Below, in pieces: positions 53,111 to 63,903 of a stretch of 64,000 nucleotides of DNA. Numbering within the stretch: position 1 is the first letter of the stretch; each line of letters begins with the position of its first letter. Under the pieces are notes generated by a model. The model worked only from the letters and a program-made list of their open reading frames with translations, had not been told where the DNA came from and did not search any database. The position numbers and the translations under genes were made by a program. The DNA lies in assembly GCF_003151135.1 (NCBI RefSeq), contig NZ_QEQK01000015.1, positions 136 through 64,135 on the forward strand. The letters are read 5' to 3'. The DNA is from Abyssibacter profundi (GTDB taxonomy: Bacteria > Pseudomonadota > Gammaproteobacteria > Nevskiales > OUC007).

Positions 53111-54496
53111 ATGCCGCTAAGGTCATCGCCTTACGGCTATTGGAGTTCGCCAGGTCGGTTTGTGCTGGCCGCGCTGGGTATCGTTGTCGGTCTGGGAAAC
53201 CTATGGCGGCTGCCCAGCTTGGTCGCAGAGTACGGCGGCTCGGCGTATCTGGTCATCTACATCGTCAGCCTGTGCGCCATGGCGGCCCCGTTGCTGCTCA
53301 ATGAGTGGGTGCTGGGGCGCTGGATGCGCTCCAACATGGTCTGGGGGCTTCGGCATCTTTCGCGCGAGGGGCATGTCGGTCGTGGCTGGCAGCTGTTGGG
53401 GTGGTCTGCGCTGATCGCCGCAGCCCTGGTGTTGTCGTACTACGCTGTCATTGCAGGTTGGACCCTGGCTTATGCGATTCGCGCCGGGGCCGGCACGTTC
53501 TCGGCCATTGATGCGGAGGCGGCCCGACAGCAGTTTCTGGCGCTGGCCGGTGATCCGGAGCGTAGCCTGGCCTGGCACACGATCTTCATGGTGTTCGTGA
53601 CCTTGGTGGTTGCGCACGGTCCCAAGTTCGGCTTGCAGCGTTCCACGACCCTGCTGGTGCCCGTGGCGTTTGTATTGGCGATCGGTTTGTTGCTCTACGC
53701 CGCCGGCACCGGGTATCTGGGCGAGGCGGCCGGACTGTTGCTCGGGTTTCGTCCAATGGAACTGGGTTTGACCGGCGTGCTGTCGGCCATTTCGCAGTCG
53801 TTTTACACCTTGAGCCTGGGTGCCGGTGTGATGCTGGCTTACGGCGTCTTCCTGCCCGACAACACGCCTCTGCTGCGCAGTGCTGCAGCCGTCTTGATCG
53901 GAGATTTGCTGTTCATGCTTGTTGGCGGCACGGCGTTGTTCGCCGTGGTGCTGGCGACGGGAGAGGCGCCCCGTTCGGGTGTGCCCTTGCTGTTCCAGCA
54001 AGTGCCTCAGGCGTTTGGCGCACAAGGGGCCATGCCCACATTGGCGCTTTACGTGATGCTGGCGTTGTTGACGCTGACGTCGGCAGTGGGACTGCTGGAA
54101 CCCATTGTGCTGCGCATGATGGAGCGCTTCGGCTTGTCGCGTGTTTTCTCGGCCACCGCCAGCGGGATGCTGATCTGGCTATTCGGCCTGCTGACCATTC
54201 TGTCCTTCAACGTGCTGGCCGAATTGGCCCCAGGCGGCCGGACGCTGGCCGAATGGCTGCTGGATCTGACTGGGCGGCTGCTGGTGCCGCTGACGACCTT
54301 GGGGCTTTGTGTCTACGTCGGCCGCTTGTTGCCGCGCACCCTGGTCGCCGAGTTGTGGGGGACCGAGCCGTCGAATCGCGTGTTTCAGGCCTGGTATTGG
54401 ATGATGCGCTACCCCGCTCGGATCGGCATCATCATCGTCCTGATCGACGCGCTGGGGGTGGGCCAGCGACTGGTACAACTATGGGCAGAACCATGA
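53111..54496 (+). CDS. Sodium:neurotransmitter symporter (NSS/SNF) family transporter
   Basis: 461 residues from ATG 53111, preceded by a G-rich site; an in-frame TTG at 53069 is less likely. LeuT-fold transporter: helix 1 has GIVVGLGNLWRLPSLVAEYG, the unwound substrate/Na+ site, and helix 6 has SFYTLSLGAGVMLAYG. About eleven or twelve helices. Substrate probably an amino acid, not determinable. Coupled to rnfH by ATGA. Confidence 0.9.
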   Translation: MPLRSSPYGYWSSPGRFVLAALGIVVGLGNLWRLPSLVAEYGGSAYLVIYIVSLCAMAAPLLLNEWVLGRWMRSNMVWGLRHLSREGHVGRGWQLLGWSALIAAALVLSYYAVIAGWTLAYAIRAGAGTFSAIDAEAARQQFLALAGDPERSLAWHTIFMVFVTLVVAHGPKFGLQRSTTLLVPVAFVLAIGLLLYAAGTGYLGEAAGLLLGFRPMELGLTGVLSAISQSFYTLSLGAGVMLAYGVFLPDNTPLLRSAAAVLIGDLLFMLVGGTALFAVVLATGEAPRSGVPLLFQQVPQAFGAQGAMPTLALYVMLALLTLTSAVGLLEPIVLRMMERFGLSRVFSATASGMLIWLFGLLTILSFNVLAELAPGGRTLAEWLLDLTGRLLVPLTTLGLCVYVGRLLPRTLVAELWGTEPSNRVFQAWYWMMRYPARIGIIIVLIDALGVGQRLVQLWAEP

Positions 54497-54792
54497 GTGG
54501 AGCAGACTTGCTGGCGATCGAAGTCGCCTATGCGTTACCGGATCGTCAGTCCCTGTTGCGGCTCGACGTGCCGGCTGGCACGACCGTTGAACAGGCCGTG
54601 CAGCGGTCCGGCCTGCTGGAGCAGTACCCGGACATCGATCTGGCGGCGGCTGCGGTCGGGATTTTCGGCAAACAGGTGCCGGCCACGACCGAGGTCAAGA
54701 GTGGAGACCGGGTCGAGGTGTATCGCCCACTGATCGCCGATCCCAAGGCGGCCCGTCGGAAACGGGCGGCCAAGGCCAAGGCGCAGGGCTGA
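54493..54792 (+). CDS. rnfH: RnfH family (UPF0125) ubiquitin-like protein
   Basis: 99 residues: beta-grasp fold with IEVAYALPDRQSLLRLDVP, GTTVEQAVQRSGLL, VGIFGKQVP and DRVEVYRPLIADPKAARRKR, the last being the family hallmark. ATG 54493 overlaps the transporter stop; an earlier in-frame ATG at 54481 is possible. In many gammaproteobacteria it sits in the ratA-rnfH toxin-antitoxin-like pair beside smpB and bamE; here ratA is missing. Confidence 0.92.
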   Translation: MSGADLLAIEVAYALPDRQSLLRLDVPAGTTVEQAVQRSGLLEQYPDIDLAAAAVGIFGKQVPATTEVKSGDRVEVYRPLIADPKAARRKRAAKAKAQG

Positions 54793-54811
54793 GCCGCCCG
54801 CCAGCTCGGGT

Positions 54812-55168
54812 TTACCGCGTCGGCGGCGGGTCAACCGGCTGTGATTGCTCGCGGTCGGTTTCGTTGCTGGCGCCGATGATCTCGGACACCACACCGTTCT
54901 CGAAGACAATGGTGATGTTGCGCCGCAGCTCTTTGTCGCGTGGGCTCAGGTAGTAGGAGACATAGTCCCAGCGCACGGTCTCCCGCAACTCGCTCTTGAC
55001 CAGCGCGGAGCCCATTAGGAACTCCACCTGCTCTGGCGTCATGCCAACCTCAACCTGATCGACCTGCTCCTGCTCGATCACGTTGCCCTGGTTGACGGGG
55101 AGCTTGTAAACGAGGTTGCAGCCGGTGGTGAAAGCCAGCACGCCGGCGAGTGCGACCAATCGAATCAT
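54812..55168 (-). CDS. bamE: Outer membrane assembly lipoprotein BamE
   Basis: 118 residues. Lipoprotein signal MIRLVALAGVLAFTTGC with the lipobox Cys, then the BamE fold: YKLPVNQGNVIEQEQVDQVE, VGMTPEQVEFLMGSALV, WDYVSYYLSPRD and ITIVFENGVVSEI. Part of the BAM complex at the outer membrane. ATG 55168 is the signal-peptide start; upstream codons are not homologous. Divergent from fur. Confidence 0.94.
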   Translation of the reverse strand: MIRLVALAGVLAFTTGCNLVYKLPVNQGNVIEQEQVDQVEVGMTPEQVEFLMGSALVKSELRETVRWDYVSYYLSPRDKELRRNITIVFENGVVSEIIGASNETDREQSQPVDPPPTR

Positions 55169-55244
55169 GGTGGTGCAGGTGGGTCGGTTGAAGGACGTGC
55201 GATAATACACGCTTGGCAAAACCCGTTGGCGGAGTATCGAAGCT

Positions 55245-55664
55245 GTGGAATCTCAAGACCTGCGAAAACTCGGACTCAAAGTCACGCTCCCGCGGCTGAA
55301 GATTCTGGAGATCCTGGAATCCGCCGATGAGCGTCACATGACGGCCGAAGACGTCTATAAGCAACTGCTGGAGCTGGGCGAGGAAATCGGTTTGGCGACG
55401 GTTTATCGCGTGCTGACGCAGTTCGAGTCTGCGGGCATCGTTACCCGCCACAACTTCGATGGTGGCCAAAGTGTGTTCGAGCTGGACGATGGTCCGCATC
55501 ACGACCACATGGTGTGCATGAAGACCGGTCAGGTCGTCGAGTTTGTCGACGATGTCATTGAACAGCGGCAGCGAGAGATTGCCGCCGAGCATGGCTGGAA
55601 GATGACCGATCACAGCTTGGTGATCTATGGCCTGAGCCCCGAGGCGCAGGCAGAGAACGACTAA
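55245..55664 (+). CDS. fur: Ferric uptake regulator Fur
   Basis: 139 residues from a GTG. Winged-helix DNA-binding domain (LRKLGLKVTLPRLKILEILE, GLATVYRVLTQFESAGIV) and dimerisation/metal domain with HHDHMVCMKTGQVVEF. Only the first Cys of the E. coli C-x-x-C pair is present, as in Pseudomonas Fur, so the structural zinc site differs. Diverges from bamE over a 76-bp gap. Confidence 0.96.
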   Translation: MESQDLRKLGLKVTLPRLKILEILESADERHMTAEDVYKQLLELGEEIGLATVYRVLTQFESAGIVTRHNFDGGQSVFELDDGPHHDHMVCMKTGQVVEFVDDVIEQRQREIAAEHGWKMTDHSLVIYGLSPEAQAEND

Positions 55665-55691
55665 GGTCGCCGGCAGTGGCCTGGCTTGGCG

Positions 55692-57377
55692 TCAGGCCGT
55701 GGCTTCGCCCAAGCCGAGCATCTCGCGGGCGTGGGCTCGTGTGCGCTCGGTGACCTCAACGCCACCGAGCATGCGGGCAATTTCTTCGACGCGGCGATCC
55801 TCCTGCAGTTGTTCAACCCGGGTTCGGGTCGCCTGGTCGCTGCTTTGTTTGCTGACGTGATACTGCTGATGCCCCTGCGCGGCCACCTGCGGCAGGTGGG
55901 TCACGCAGAGCACCTGATGTCGCTCTGACAACTCCGCCAGGCGTCGGCCGACGATTTCTGCAACGGCGCCGCCGATGCCGGCGTCCACCTCATCGAAGAT
56001 CATGGTCGGCGCTGCGTCGTCGCCCAGCACCACGAGCTGAATGGCCAGCGCCAAGCGGGAGAGCTCGCCCCCGGAGGCGACGCGAGCCAGTGGCCGCGCG
56101 CTTTGACCGGGATTGGCGGCAATTTCAAACGTGACGCGATCCATCCCGTGCGGGCCAACCTGCTCGGGGTCTGGACGGATACTGATGCGAACCTGCGCGT
56201 CAGGCATGCCGAGGCTGCGCACATTGTCGGTCACGGCCTGCTGCATCCGCATGGCAGCGTCTGAGCGCGCGCGTGTGAGTTGCTGGGCGGCCTCTCGATA
56301 CGCCGCAAGGGCGGCCTCGATCTCCTGCTGCAGTCGCTCCGTGTGCTCGCCGGCGTGGATGGCCTGATCCAGCCGATGGCGCAGGCTTTGAATCAACTCG
56401 GGCAGGGTGTCGGGCTGGCAGTCATGTTTGCGGGCCAAGCGGTGCAGCTCGGTTAATCGATCATCTACGATTTGCAGCCGCTCGGGATCCAGTTCCATGC
56501 GGTCTAGCTGGCGCGTAACCAGACGCGCAGCATCCTCCAGCTGGATGGTCGCGGAATCCACAAGTTCGCGCGCCTCGGAAAAGGCACTGTCGACAGCCTC
56601 CAGGTCGGACAGCACGTCCCGGGCCTTGCCGCTGCGCTCAATGGCGGCGCCGTCGTCGGACTCGACGAGCAGGCCGATGACGGCCGCTGCATCCCGCATG
56701 AGCTGCTCCGCATTGGCCAACCGCCGCTGCTCCTGGTCGAGCTGTTCGAATTCACCCGGTTCAGGCGCGATGGCGTCCAGTTCCTGGAGCTGGAATTGCA
56801 GCAATTCGATTTCTGCCTCGGTCGGCTTGCCTGCCGATTGTGCCTCGCCCAGTGCGTCGCGCAGCCGTTTGAGATCGGCCGCCCGTGTCGCCACGGTTGT
56901 CAGGACCTGGTCGTGGCGTCCGAATGCGTCCAGCAACTGACGCTGCTGGGTGGGGTCGAGCAGGCGCTGGCTGTCGTGCTGGCCATGGACATCGACCAGC
57001 CGTTCGCCCAGCGCCCTGAGGCTGCGGATATTCGCCTGCGAACCGTTGATAAAAGCACGCGAGCCGCCGTCCGCCATGACCACGCGGCGGATCAGGCAGC
57101 ACCCGGGGTCGTCGGGGTCGTCCAGCGCCTGATCACGCAGCCAGGCACCTGCGGGCGAATCCACACCCACGTCGAAAGCCGCGTCGACCTGCGCGCGCGG
57201 TTGGCCGGTGCGGACAGCGTCTGAGTCAGCGCGGTGACCCAGTACGAGGCCGATGGCGTCGATCAGAATGGACTTGCCCGCACCGGTTTCGCCGGTGAGG
57301 ACGTTGAAGCCGTCTCCGAAATCCAGATTGAGATCGGTAATCACGGCGAGATTCTGGATAGAAAGCTGGCGCAACAT
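55692..57377 (-). CDS. recN: DNA repair protein RecN
   Basis: 561 residues, SMC-like ATPase for double-strand-break repair. Walker A TGETGAGKSILIDAIGLVLG near the N-terminus, two coiled-coil arms, signature ASGGELSRLALAIQL, and Walker B TMIFDEVDAGIGG near residue 465. Start overlaps the nadK stop (TGATG), so it is translated from nadK mRNA. No SOS box was found ahead of either gene. Confidence 0.96.
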   Translation of the reverse strand: MLRQLSIQNLAVITDLNLDFGDGFNVLTGETGAGKSILIDAIGLVLGHRADSDAVRTGQPRAQVDAAFDVGVDSPAGAWLRDQALDDPDDPGCCLIRRVVMADGGSRAFINGSQANIRSLRALGERLVDVHGQHDSQRLLDPTQQRQLLDAFGRHDQVLTTVATRAADLKRLRDALGEAQSAGKPTEAEIELLQFQLQELDAIAPEPGEFEQLDQEQRRLANAEQLMRDAAAVIGLLVESDDGAAIERSGKARDVLSDLEAVDSAFSEARELVDSATIQLEDAARLVTRQLDRMELDPERLQIVDDRLTELHRLARKHDCQPDTLPELIQSLRHRLDQAIHAGEHTERLQQEIEAALAAYREAAQQLTRARSDAAMRMQQAVTDNVRSLGMPDAQVRISIRPDPEQVGPHGMDRVTFEIAANPGQSARPLARVASGGELSRLALAIQLVVLGDDAAPTMIFDEVDAGIGGAVAEIVGRRLAELSERHQVLCVTHLPQVAAQGHQQYHVSKQSSDQATRTRVEQLQEDRRVEEIARMLGGVEVTERTRAHAREMLGLGEATA

Positions 57378-58243
57378 CAGGCTTGCCCGCGTCCCCAGTG
57401 CAGCTTGCTGCGAAGAATGTGGAAGTAGTCGTAGCCCGGCGGGTGGATGAGCGTCAGGCGCTTGTCCGAGGCCCGGATGCGGATGCGGTCACCACCGGCC
57501 AGTGGATGGCTGACCTGGCCGTCCCAGGTCACCAGCGCCTCGGTATTGTCGCCGTGAACCACGACTTCGAGTTCGCTGTTGGCGTTGATGACCAGTGGCC
57601 GGTCCGACAGCGTATGCGGGCAGATGGGAACCAAGGTCAGCGCATCAATCCCGGTGTGAACAATCGGGCCTCCACTGGACAACGCGTAGGCCGTGGAGCC
57701 GGTCGGCGTGGAAATGACGATGCCGTCAGCCCGGTGCCGGGTCACGAATTCGCCATTGATACGCGTATCGAATTCCAACAGTCGCGCAAACGCGCGGTTC
57801 CTCACCACCACATCGTTGAGCGCCAGAAACCGCTTGATGGGGTCACCCTGGACATCCGGATGCCCCTCGATCATCAGCCGATCCTCACGAATACCCTGAC
57901 CATCAAGGATTTCGTCGAGGCGTGCGCTCATGTCATCTGGTGAGACGTCGACCATGAATCCGAGCCGGCCGCGGTTGACGCCGACAATCGGAACGTCGTG
58001 CGGTGCCATGTAGCGGCCTGCATCCAGCAGCGTGCCATCACCGCCGACCACGATGCACAGATCGCACTGCGGCCCCATCTCGGCGCGACTGATCGGCGCG
58101 GCAGGGGTCACCGGTGCAGCAATGGCATCTGGAAGAATGCTCAACCCGCGGTTCAGGAGGTAACGCGCCAGCCGCTCAACCGTCGTCAGCACCGCGGCAT
58201 CGTCCCGTTTAGCAACAATGCCGACATGACGGAATTCGGTCAC
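57377..58243 (-). CDS. nadK: NAD kinase
   Basis: 288 residues; phosphorylates NAD to NADP. Motifs: VVGGDGTLLDAGRYM, GRLGFMVDV, LALNDVVVRN, and TPTGSTAYALSSGGPIVH. Typical length. Divergent from hrcA across a 73-bp gap; recN overlaps its stop. Confidence 0.97.
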   Translation of the reverse strand: MTEFRHVGIVAKRDDAAVLTTVERLARYLLNRGLSILPDAIAAPVTPAAPISRAEMGPQCDLCIVVGGDGTLLDAGRYMAPHDVPIVGVNRGRLGFMVDVSPDDMSARLDEILDGQGIREDRLMIEGHPDVQGDPIKRFLALNDVVVRNRAFARLLEFDTRINGEFVTRHRADGIVISTPTGSTAYALSSGGPIVHTGIDALTLVPICPHTLSDRPLVINANSELEVVVHGDNTEALVTWDGQVSHPLAGGDRIRIRASDKRLTLIHPPGYDYFHILRSKLHWGRGQA

Positions 58244-58316
58244 GGCCTGCTCCCTCGTTGACAGCGCGTCATGCGCATGGCTTTCTCTTTCTCAAGCATG
58301 GAGTCGTGATTTCCCC

Positions 58317-59375
58317 GTGGGCCCCGAGTCTCGCATCGAAACCGATTTGCCGTCATTGAATGCACGCCAAGCGACGTTACTCAAGACGCTGGTCGAGCAG
58401 TTTATCGCGGACGGTCGTCCTGTCGGCTCCTCAACGCTGCTGGCCAGAAGCGGGCTGGGCGTTAGCGCCGCGACCGTGCGCAGCATCATGGTGGATTTGG
58501 CCGAGCAGGGCTACGTGTCCGCCCCGCATGCCTCCTCCGGGCGCGTGCCGACTGCATTGGGTTACCGCTTTTTCGTCGACAGCTTGCTCGAGCCGGAGCA
58601 ATTGGCGGCACCAACTGCGCGGGAGCTTCGGGCCAAGCTGCGCGCCGCGGATAGTCATCACGAGCAGCTGACTAGCGACGCCTCGGCCATGTTGGCCGAT
58701 CTAACGCGGATGGCAGGCATCGTGTCGGTGCCGCGCAGCGATTTGCGCCTGCTGCGGCAAATCGAGTTCCTACCCTTGTCCGGCCGGCGTGTGCTGGTCG
58801 TGCTGGTGGTGGATCGGGACGAGGTGCAGAACCGCGTGGTGCAGCTACAGCGCGCATACTCCCGGGACGCGCTGGAGCGCGCCGCTGCCTTTATTAATCG
58901 CTGTGCGGCGGGCCGACATCTGTTCGAGGTGGCCGAGTTGCTCCGCCGTGAGGTCGAGGCCGCGCGTGCCGCCGTGGGTGCGGAACTGGCGACGATGATG
59001 CAACAGGCCGTCAGTCCTTCAGCCGGCCGGGAGAATGACGGCTTGGTGATCGCCGGCGAGCCCAATTTGTTGGCGTTCTCCGAGATCGGAAGTCGTGAAC
59101 GACTGGGTGCATTGCTCCATGCGCTGGATCGTAAGCAGGAAATCGCTGCCTTGTTCCGCAAGTGCCTGGATGCCGACGGGGTGCAAATTTTTATCGGCAA
59201 GGAATCGGGTGTGGCCGTGCTGGACGAGTGCAGTGTCGTCACCGCGCCGTATCACGTCGATGGAGAGGTGGCCGGCGTCCTTGGCGTGATCGGGCCGACC
59301 CGCATGGCGTATCAGCGGATCGTGCCGTTGGTAGGGCTGACGGCGCAGATGTTCGGTTCCGGCTTGAAAACCTGA
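58317..59375 (+). CDS. hrcA: Heat-inducible transcription repressor HrcA
   Basis: 352 residues from a GTG. N-terminal winged helix ([56 protein letters not shown]) and a C-terminal regulatory domain. HrcA normally binds CIRCE (TTAGCACTC-N9-GAGTGCTAA) upstream of chaperone genes; no CIRCE was seen in this window, so its target may be elsewhere, for example groESL. First gene of the hrcA-grpE-dnaK-dnaJ cluster. Confidence 0.95.
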   Translation: MGPESRIETDLPSLNARQATLLKTLVEQFIADGRPVGSSTLLARSGLGVSAATVRSIMVDLAEQGYVSAPHASSGRVPTALGYRFFVDSLLEPEQLAAPTARELRAKLRAADSHHEQLTSDASAMLADLTRMAGIVSVPRSDLRLLRQIEFLPLSGRRVLVVLVVDRDEVQNRVVQLQRAYSRDALERAAAFINRCAAGRHLFEVAELLRREVEAARAAVGAELATMMQQAVSPSAGRENDGLVIAGEPNLLAFSEIGSRERLGALLHALDRKQEIAALFRKCLDADGVQIFIGKESGVAVLDECSVVTAPYHVDGEVAGVLGVIGPTRMAYQRIVPLVGLTAQMFGSGLKT

Positions 59376-59390
59376 ACAGCGCCCCCACCA
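59363..59390 (+). promoter_or_regulatory. Sigma-32 promoter for grpE
   Basis: CTTGAAA (59363-59369), 13-bp spacer, CCCCACCA (59383-59390), close to the CTTGAAA / CCCCAT-N-T heat-shock consensus; two -10 positions differ. It overlaps the last codons of hrcA, 60 bp before the grpE start. Confidence 0.6.
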
Positions 59391-59449
59391 AGCGAGCCGT
59401 GCGACGGGAGTGTCGCGCATCACCGCCTTTTCGAAACACGGATCGCAGC

Positions 59450-60037
59450 ATGACGCCAGAAGACCAGAAGCCGGAGGACGTCAACTCCGAAGCCCAGGCC
59501 GCGGAGGCCGAGACCCCAGAACAAAGCGAGCCTGCAGCCGCTGATGCACCGGAAGAGGGTGTGACGCAGGCGGCCCTGGACGCCGCTGAGGCGAAGGCCA
59601 AGGAGCACTGGGAAGCCTATCTGCGTGCCAGCGCCGAGCTGGAAAATGTGCGTCGCCGCGCCGAGCGGGACGTGGCCAATGCCCACAAGTTCGGGCTGGA
59701 AAAGTTCGCCAGCGAACTGCTGGGTGTGCGGGACTCGCTGGAGCTTGGGCTGGCGTCGGCGCAGGCGGAAAGCGCCACGGTCGAGACCGTGCGTGAAGGC
59801 GTGGAGCTGACGCTCAAGCAGTTGGCCAGTGTCATGGACAAGTTTGGCATCAAGCAGGTCGACCCGACCGGTCTGCCCTTCAATCCGGAGCAGCATGAAG
59901 CTGTGGCCATGGTCGAGGCCGATGCCGACCCCAATACCGTGGTCAACGTCATGCAGCGCGGCTATTTGCTGAACGATCGCCTGTTGCGGGCTGCGATGGT
60001 CACGGTCGCGAAGCCGCAACCCAAGTCTGACGACTGA
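59450..60037 (+). CDS. grpE: Nucleotide exchange factor GrpE
   Basis: 195 residues. Releases ADP from DnaK. Acidic disordered head, long paired helix ([40 protein letters not shown]), and beta-domain with [20 protein letters not shown] and [20 protein letters not shown] 59450 fits the family length. Confidence 0.96.
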   Translation: MTPEDQKPEDVNSEAQAAEAETPEQSEPAAADAPEEGVTQAALDAAEAKAKEHWEAYLRASAELENVRRRAERDVANAHKFGLEKFASELLGVRDSLELGLASAQAESATVETVREGVELTLKQLASVMDKFGIKQVDPTGLPFNPEQHEAVAMVEADADPNTVVNVMQRGYLLNDRLLRAAMVTVAKPQPKSDD

Positions 60038-60043
60038 TCCCGT

Positions 60044-60072
60044 CTTGAATTTTGGCCGGCTTCCCCCATTTA
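60044..60072 (+). promoter_or_regulatory. Sigma-32 heat-shock promoter for dnaK
   Basis: CTTGAAT (60044-60050), 13-bp spacer, CCCCATTTA (60064-60072): nearly exact match to the sigma-32 consensus. Two GCCGGC half-sites (60055-60060 and 60073-60078) flank the -10 region, an inverted repeat that might bind a regulator or fold. Lies 65 bp before dnaK. Confidence 0.85.
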
Positions 60073-60137
60073 GCCGGCAGTAGCAAGAACTCTTTTCTGT
60101 TTAGCAACCTGATTTAACCGATTTTTTGGAGCACACC

Positions 60138-62060
<1,923 letters not shown>

Positions 62061-62076
62061 TTCAATCGCGCCTCGA

Positions 62077-62121
62077 GGAGCGAGCGGACGGGCGACACGC
62101 CGGCCCGCTCGCTCCTTTTTT
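62077..62121 (+). terminator. Terminator between dnaK and dnaJ
   Basis: Stem GGAGCGAGCGG (62077-62087) pairs perfectly with CCGCTCGCTCC (62105-62115), followed by six T (62116-62121). Strong rho-independent signal only 29 bp before dnaJ, so dnaJ is expected to receive partial read-through or to have a weak promoter of its own. Confidence 0.9.
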
Positions 62122-62149
62122 ATTGCACTAACGGGATCGCCCGAGAGCC

Positions 62150-63256
62150 ATGAGCAAACGTGACTACTACGAGGTGTTGGGCGTCAGTCGTGATGCCGGT
62201 GCCGATGAACTGAAGAAGGCCTATCGTCGGCTGGCCATGAAGAATCATCCCGACCGGAATCCGGGGGATGAGGAAGCCGAGAGCCGCTTCAAGGAGGCCT
62301 CCGAAGCCTACGAAGTGCTGTCCGACGACCAGAAACGGGCGGCCTATGATCGCTACGGGCATGACGGCGTGGCCGGTGCTGCGGGTGGTGGCTTTGGCGG
62401 CGGCGCCGGTTTTGGCGACATCTTCGGCGACGTTTTCTCCGATATTTTCGGCGGTGGTGGTGCACGCGCAGCACGCGGTGCCGATCTGCGCTATGACCTG
62501 CCCATCGATCTGGAAGACGCGGTCAATGGCGTCGAGAAGGCGATCCACATCCCGACCTGGGATGACTGCGAGACCTGCGATGGGTCCGGCGCCAAGCCGG
62601 GCACCAAGCCAAAGACCTGTCCCTCCTGCCAGGGCGCCGGGCAGATTCGTATGCAGCAGGGCTTTTTCTCGGTACAGCAGACCTGCCCGACCTGCCGCGG
62701 ACGGGGCGAGGTTATTGCCGATGCCTGTCGTGATTGTTCAGGGCGCGGCCGGGTTGAAGGTGAGAAGACGCTCTCGGTCAAGATTCCGCCGGGCGTGGAT
62801 ACCGGCGATCGCATCCGCCTGACGGGCGAGGGTGAAGCCGGCGAGCGCGGAGCGCCTCCAGGTGATCTCTACGTGCAGATCAACGTGCGGGCGCATGATG
62901 TCTTCGAGCGCGACGGCAATGATCTACGCTGCGCCGTGCCACTGTCTTTTGTCACCGCCGCCTTGGGTGGGGAGATCGAAGTGCCGACGCTCAAGGGCCG
63001 CGCCACGCTCAAGATTCCCGAGGGCACCCAGTCTGGCAAGACGTTCCGCCTCCGCGGTAAGGGGGCACCCAGCGTCCGCGGTGCCGGCGTCGGCGATCTG
63101 CTGTGCACGGTGCGCATCGAAACCCCCGTGAATCTTTCATCGAAGCAGAAGGCCTTGTTGGCCGAGTTCGGCGACACGGTGGGTGAGAAGCACAGCCCCG
63201 AAGAACAATCCTGGCTGGCGAAGGCCAAGCGTTTTTTCGAGGAGCGGGTTAAGTAG
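62150..63256 (+). CDS. dnaJ: Hsp40 co-chaperone DnaJ
   Basis: 368 residues. J domain ([20 protein letters not shown] with HPD in NHPDRNPGD), Gly/Phe-rich linker, four zinc-finger repeats ([36 protein letters not shown]), C-terminal substrate domains. Stimulates DnaK ATPase. Full length. Confidence 0.98.
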   Translation: MSKRDYYEVLGVSRDAGADELKKAYRRLAMKNHPDRNPGDEEAESRFKEASEAYEVLSDDQKRAAYDRYGHDGVAGAAGGGFGGGAGFGDIFGDVFSDIFGGGGARAARGADLRYDLPIDLEDAVNGVEKAIHIPTWDDCETCDGSGAKPGTKPKTCPSCQGAGQIRMQQGFFSVQQTCPTCRGRGEVIADACRDCSGRGRVEGEKTLSVKIPPGVDTGDRIRLTGEGEAGERGAPPGDLYVQINVRAHDVFERDGNDLRCAVPLSFVTAALGGEIEVPTLKGRATLKIPEGTQSGKTFRLRGKGAPSVRGAGVGDLLCTVRIETPVNLSSKQKALLAEFGDTVGEKHSPEEQSWLAKAKRFFEERVK

Positions 63257-63350
63257 GCAGCACTGACAGGCCTCTGCATCCAAGAGGGCGCCGCTGATCT
63301 CAGCAGAGTCGTGGCCGCTCGGCCGGGGGCGACTGGATACGTCTTCCTGA

Positions 63351-63818
63351 TTAACCGGCTGCAGATCGCCGGGACTTGCGACGCAGCCACCAGCCCACGA
63401 GCTGTGAGACCACTGCGGCGACGAGAAACGCCGGAAAGGCCATGACCAGCGTGAGTCGGAAGACGCTGGCCTGCGTAATCTGCATACCTTCAATGCGCTG
63501 TTGCCACCAGGCCAAGCCGCCCGCGATGCGCTGCCGAATCATGCTTTGGCCCGGGCTGACCTCAACGCAATGAAACGCGTCCAGACAGCCGCTGGCATCG
63601 GTCGACAAGCTTAGCGAGACGGGCGAACCGTCTACCTGGTCCCATTGCAGTACAGCCGCGCCGCCACCCGTGGCAATCACGACCGGCATGGTTGGCGGGT
63701 AGTGCGCAGGTGACAGCGTTTGGAAGCTGGACGCGGCGAATCCCAGCAGGCAGCCGGCAAAGACCACGGCCAGTACCAGCAGGCGAATCAGCAGTCGAAC
63801 CAGGGCAGAATCAAGCAT
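63351..63818 (-). CDS. Two-helix membrane protein, unknown
   Basis: 155 residues from ATG 63818 (an in-frame TTG lies further upstream). Helix 1 LLIRLLVLAVVFAGCLLGFA, an extracytoplasmic domain of about 85 residues with two Cys close together (GCLDAFHCVEV, a possible disulfide), helix 2 LTLVMAFPAFLVAAVVSQLV, and a short basic cytoplasmic end. No family recognised. Divergent from dapB. Confidence 0.6.
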   Translation of the reverse strand: MLDSALVRLLIRLLVLAVVFAGCLLGFAASSFQTLSPAHYPPTMPVVIATGGGAAVLQWDQVDGSPVSLSLSTDASGCLDAFHCVEVSPGQSMIRQRIAGGLAWWQQRIEGMQITQASVFRLTLVMAFPAFLVAAVVSQLVGWWLRRKSRRSAAG

Positions 63819-63903
63819 GAGTAACGGTGGCCGGGCGGGCAGGGCTTGCACCGGCTCCGGCTGGACGGATAATCAGCCGCCATTCTCATCGCAAGGCGCA
63901 TGA

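Noticed and set aside
58244-58316. CIRCE operator before hrcA
   Set aside because: No TTAGCACTC-N9-GAGTGCTAA or close variant could be found in the gap.
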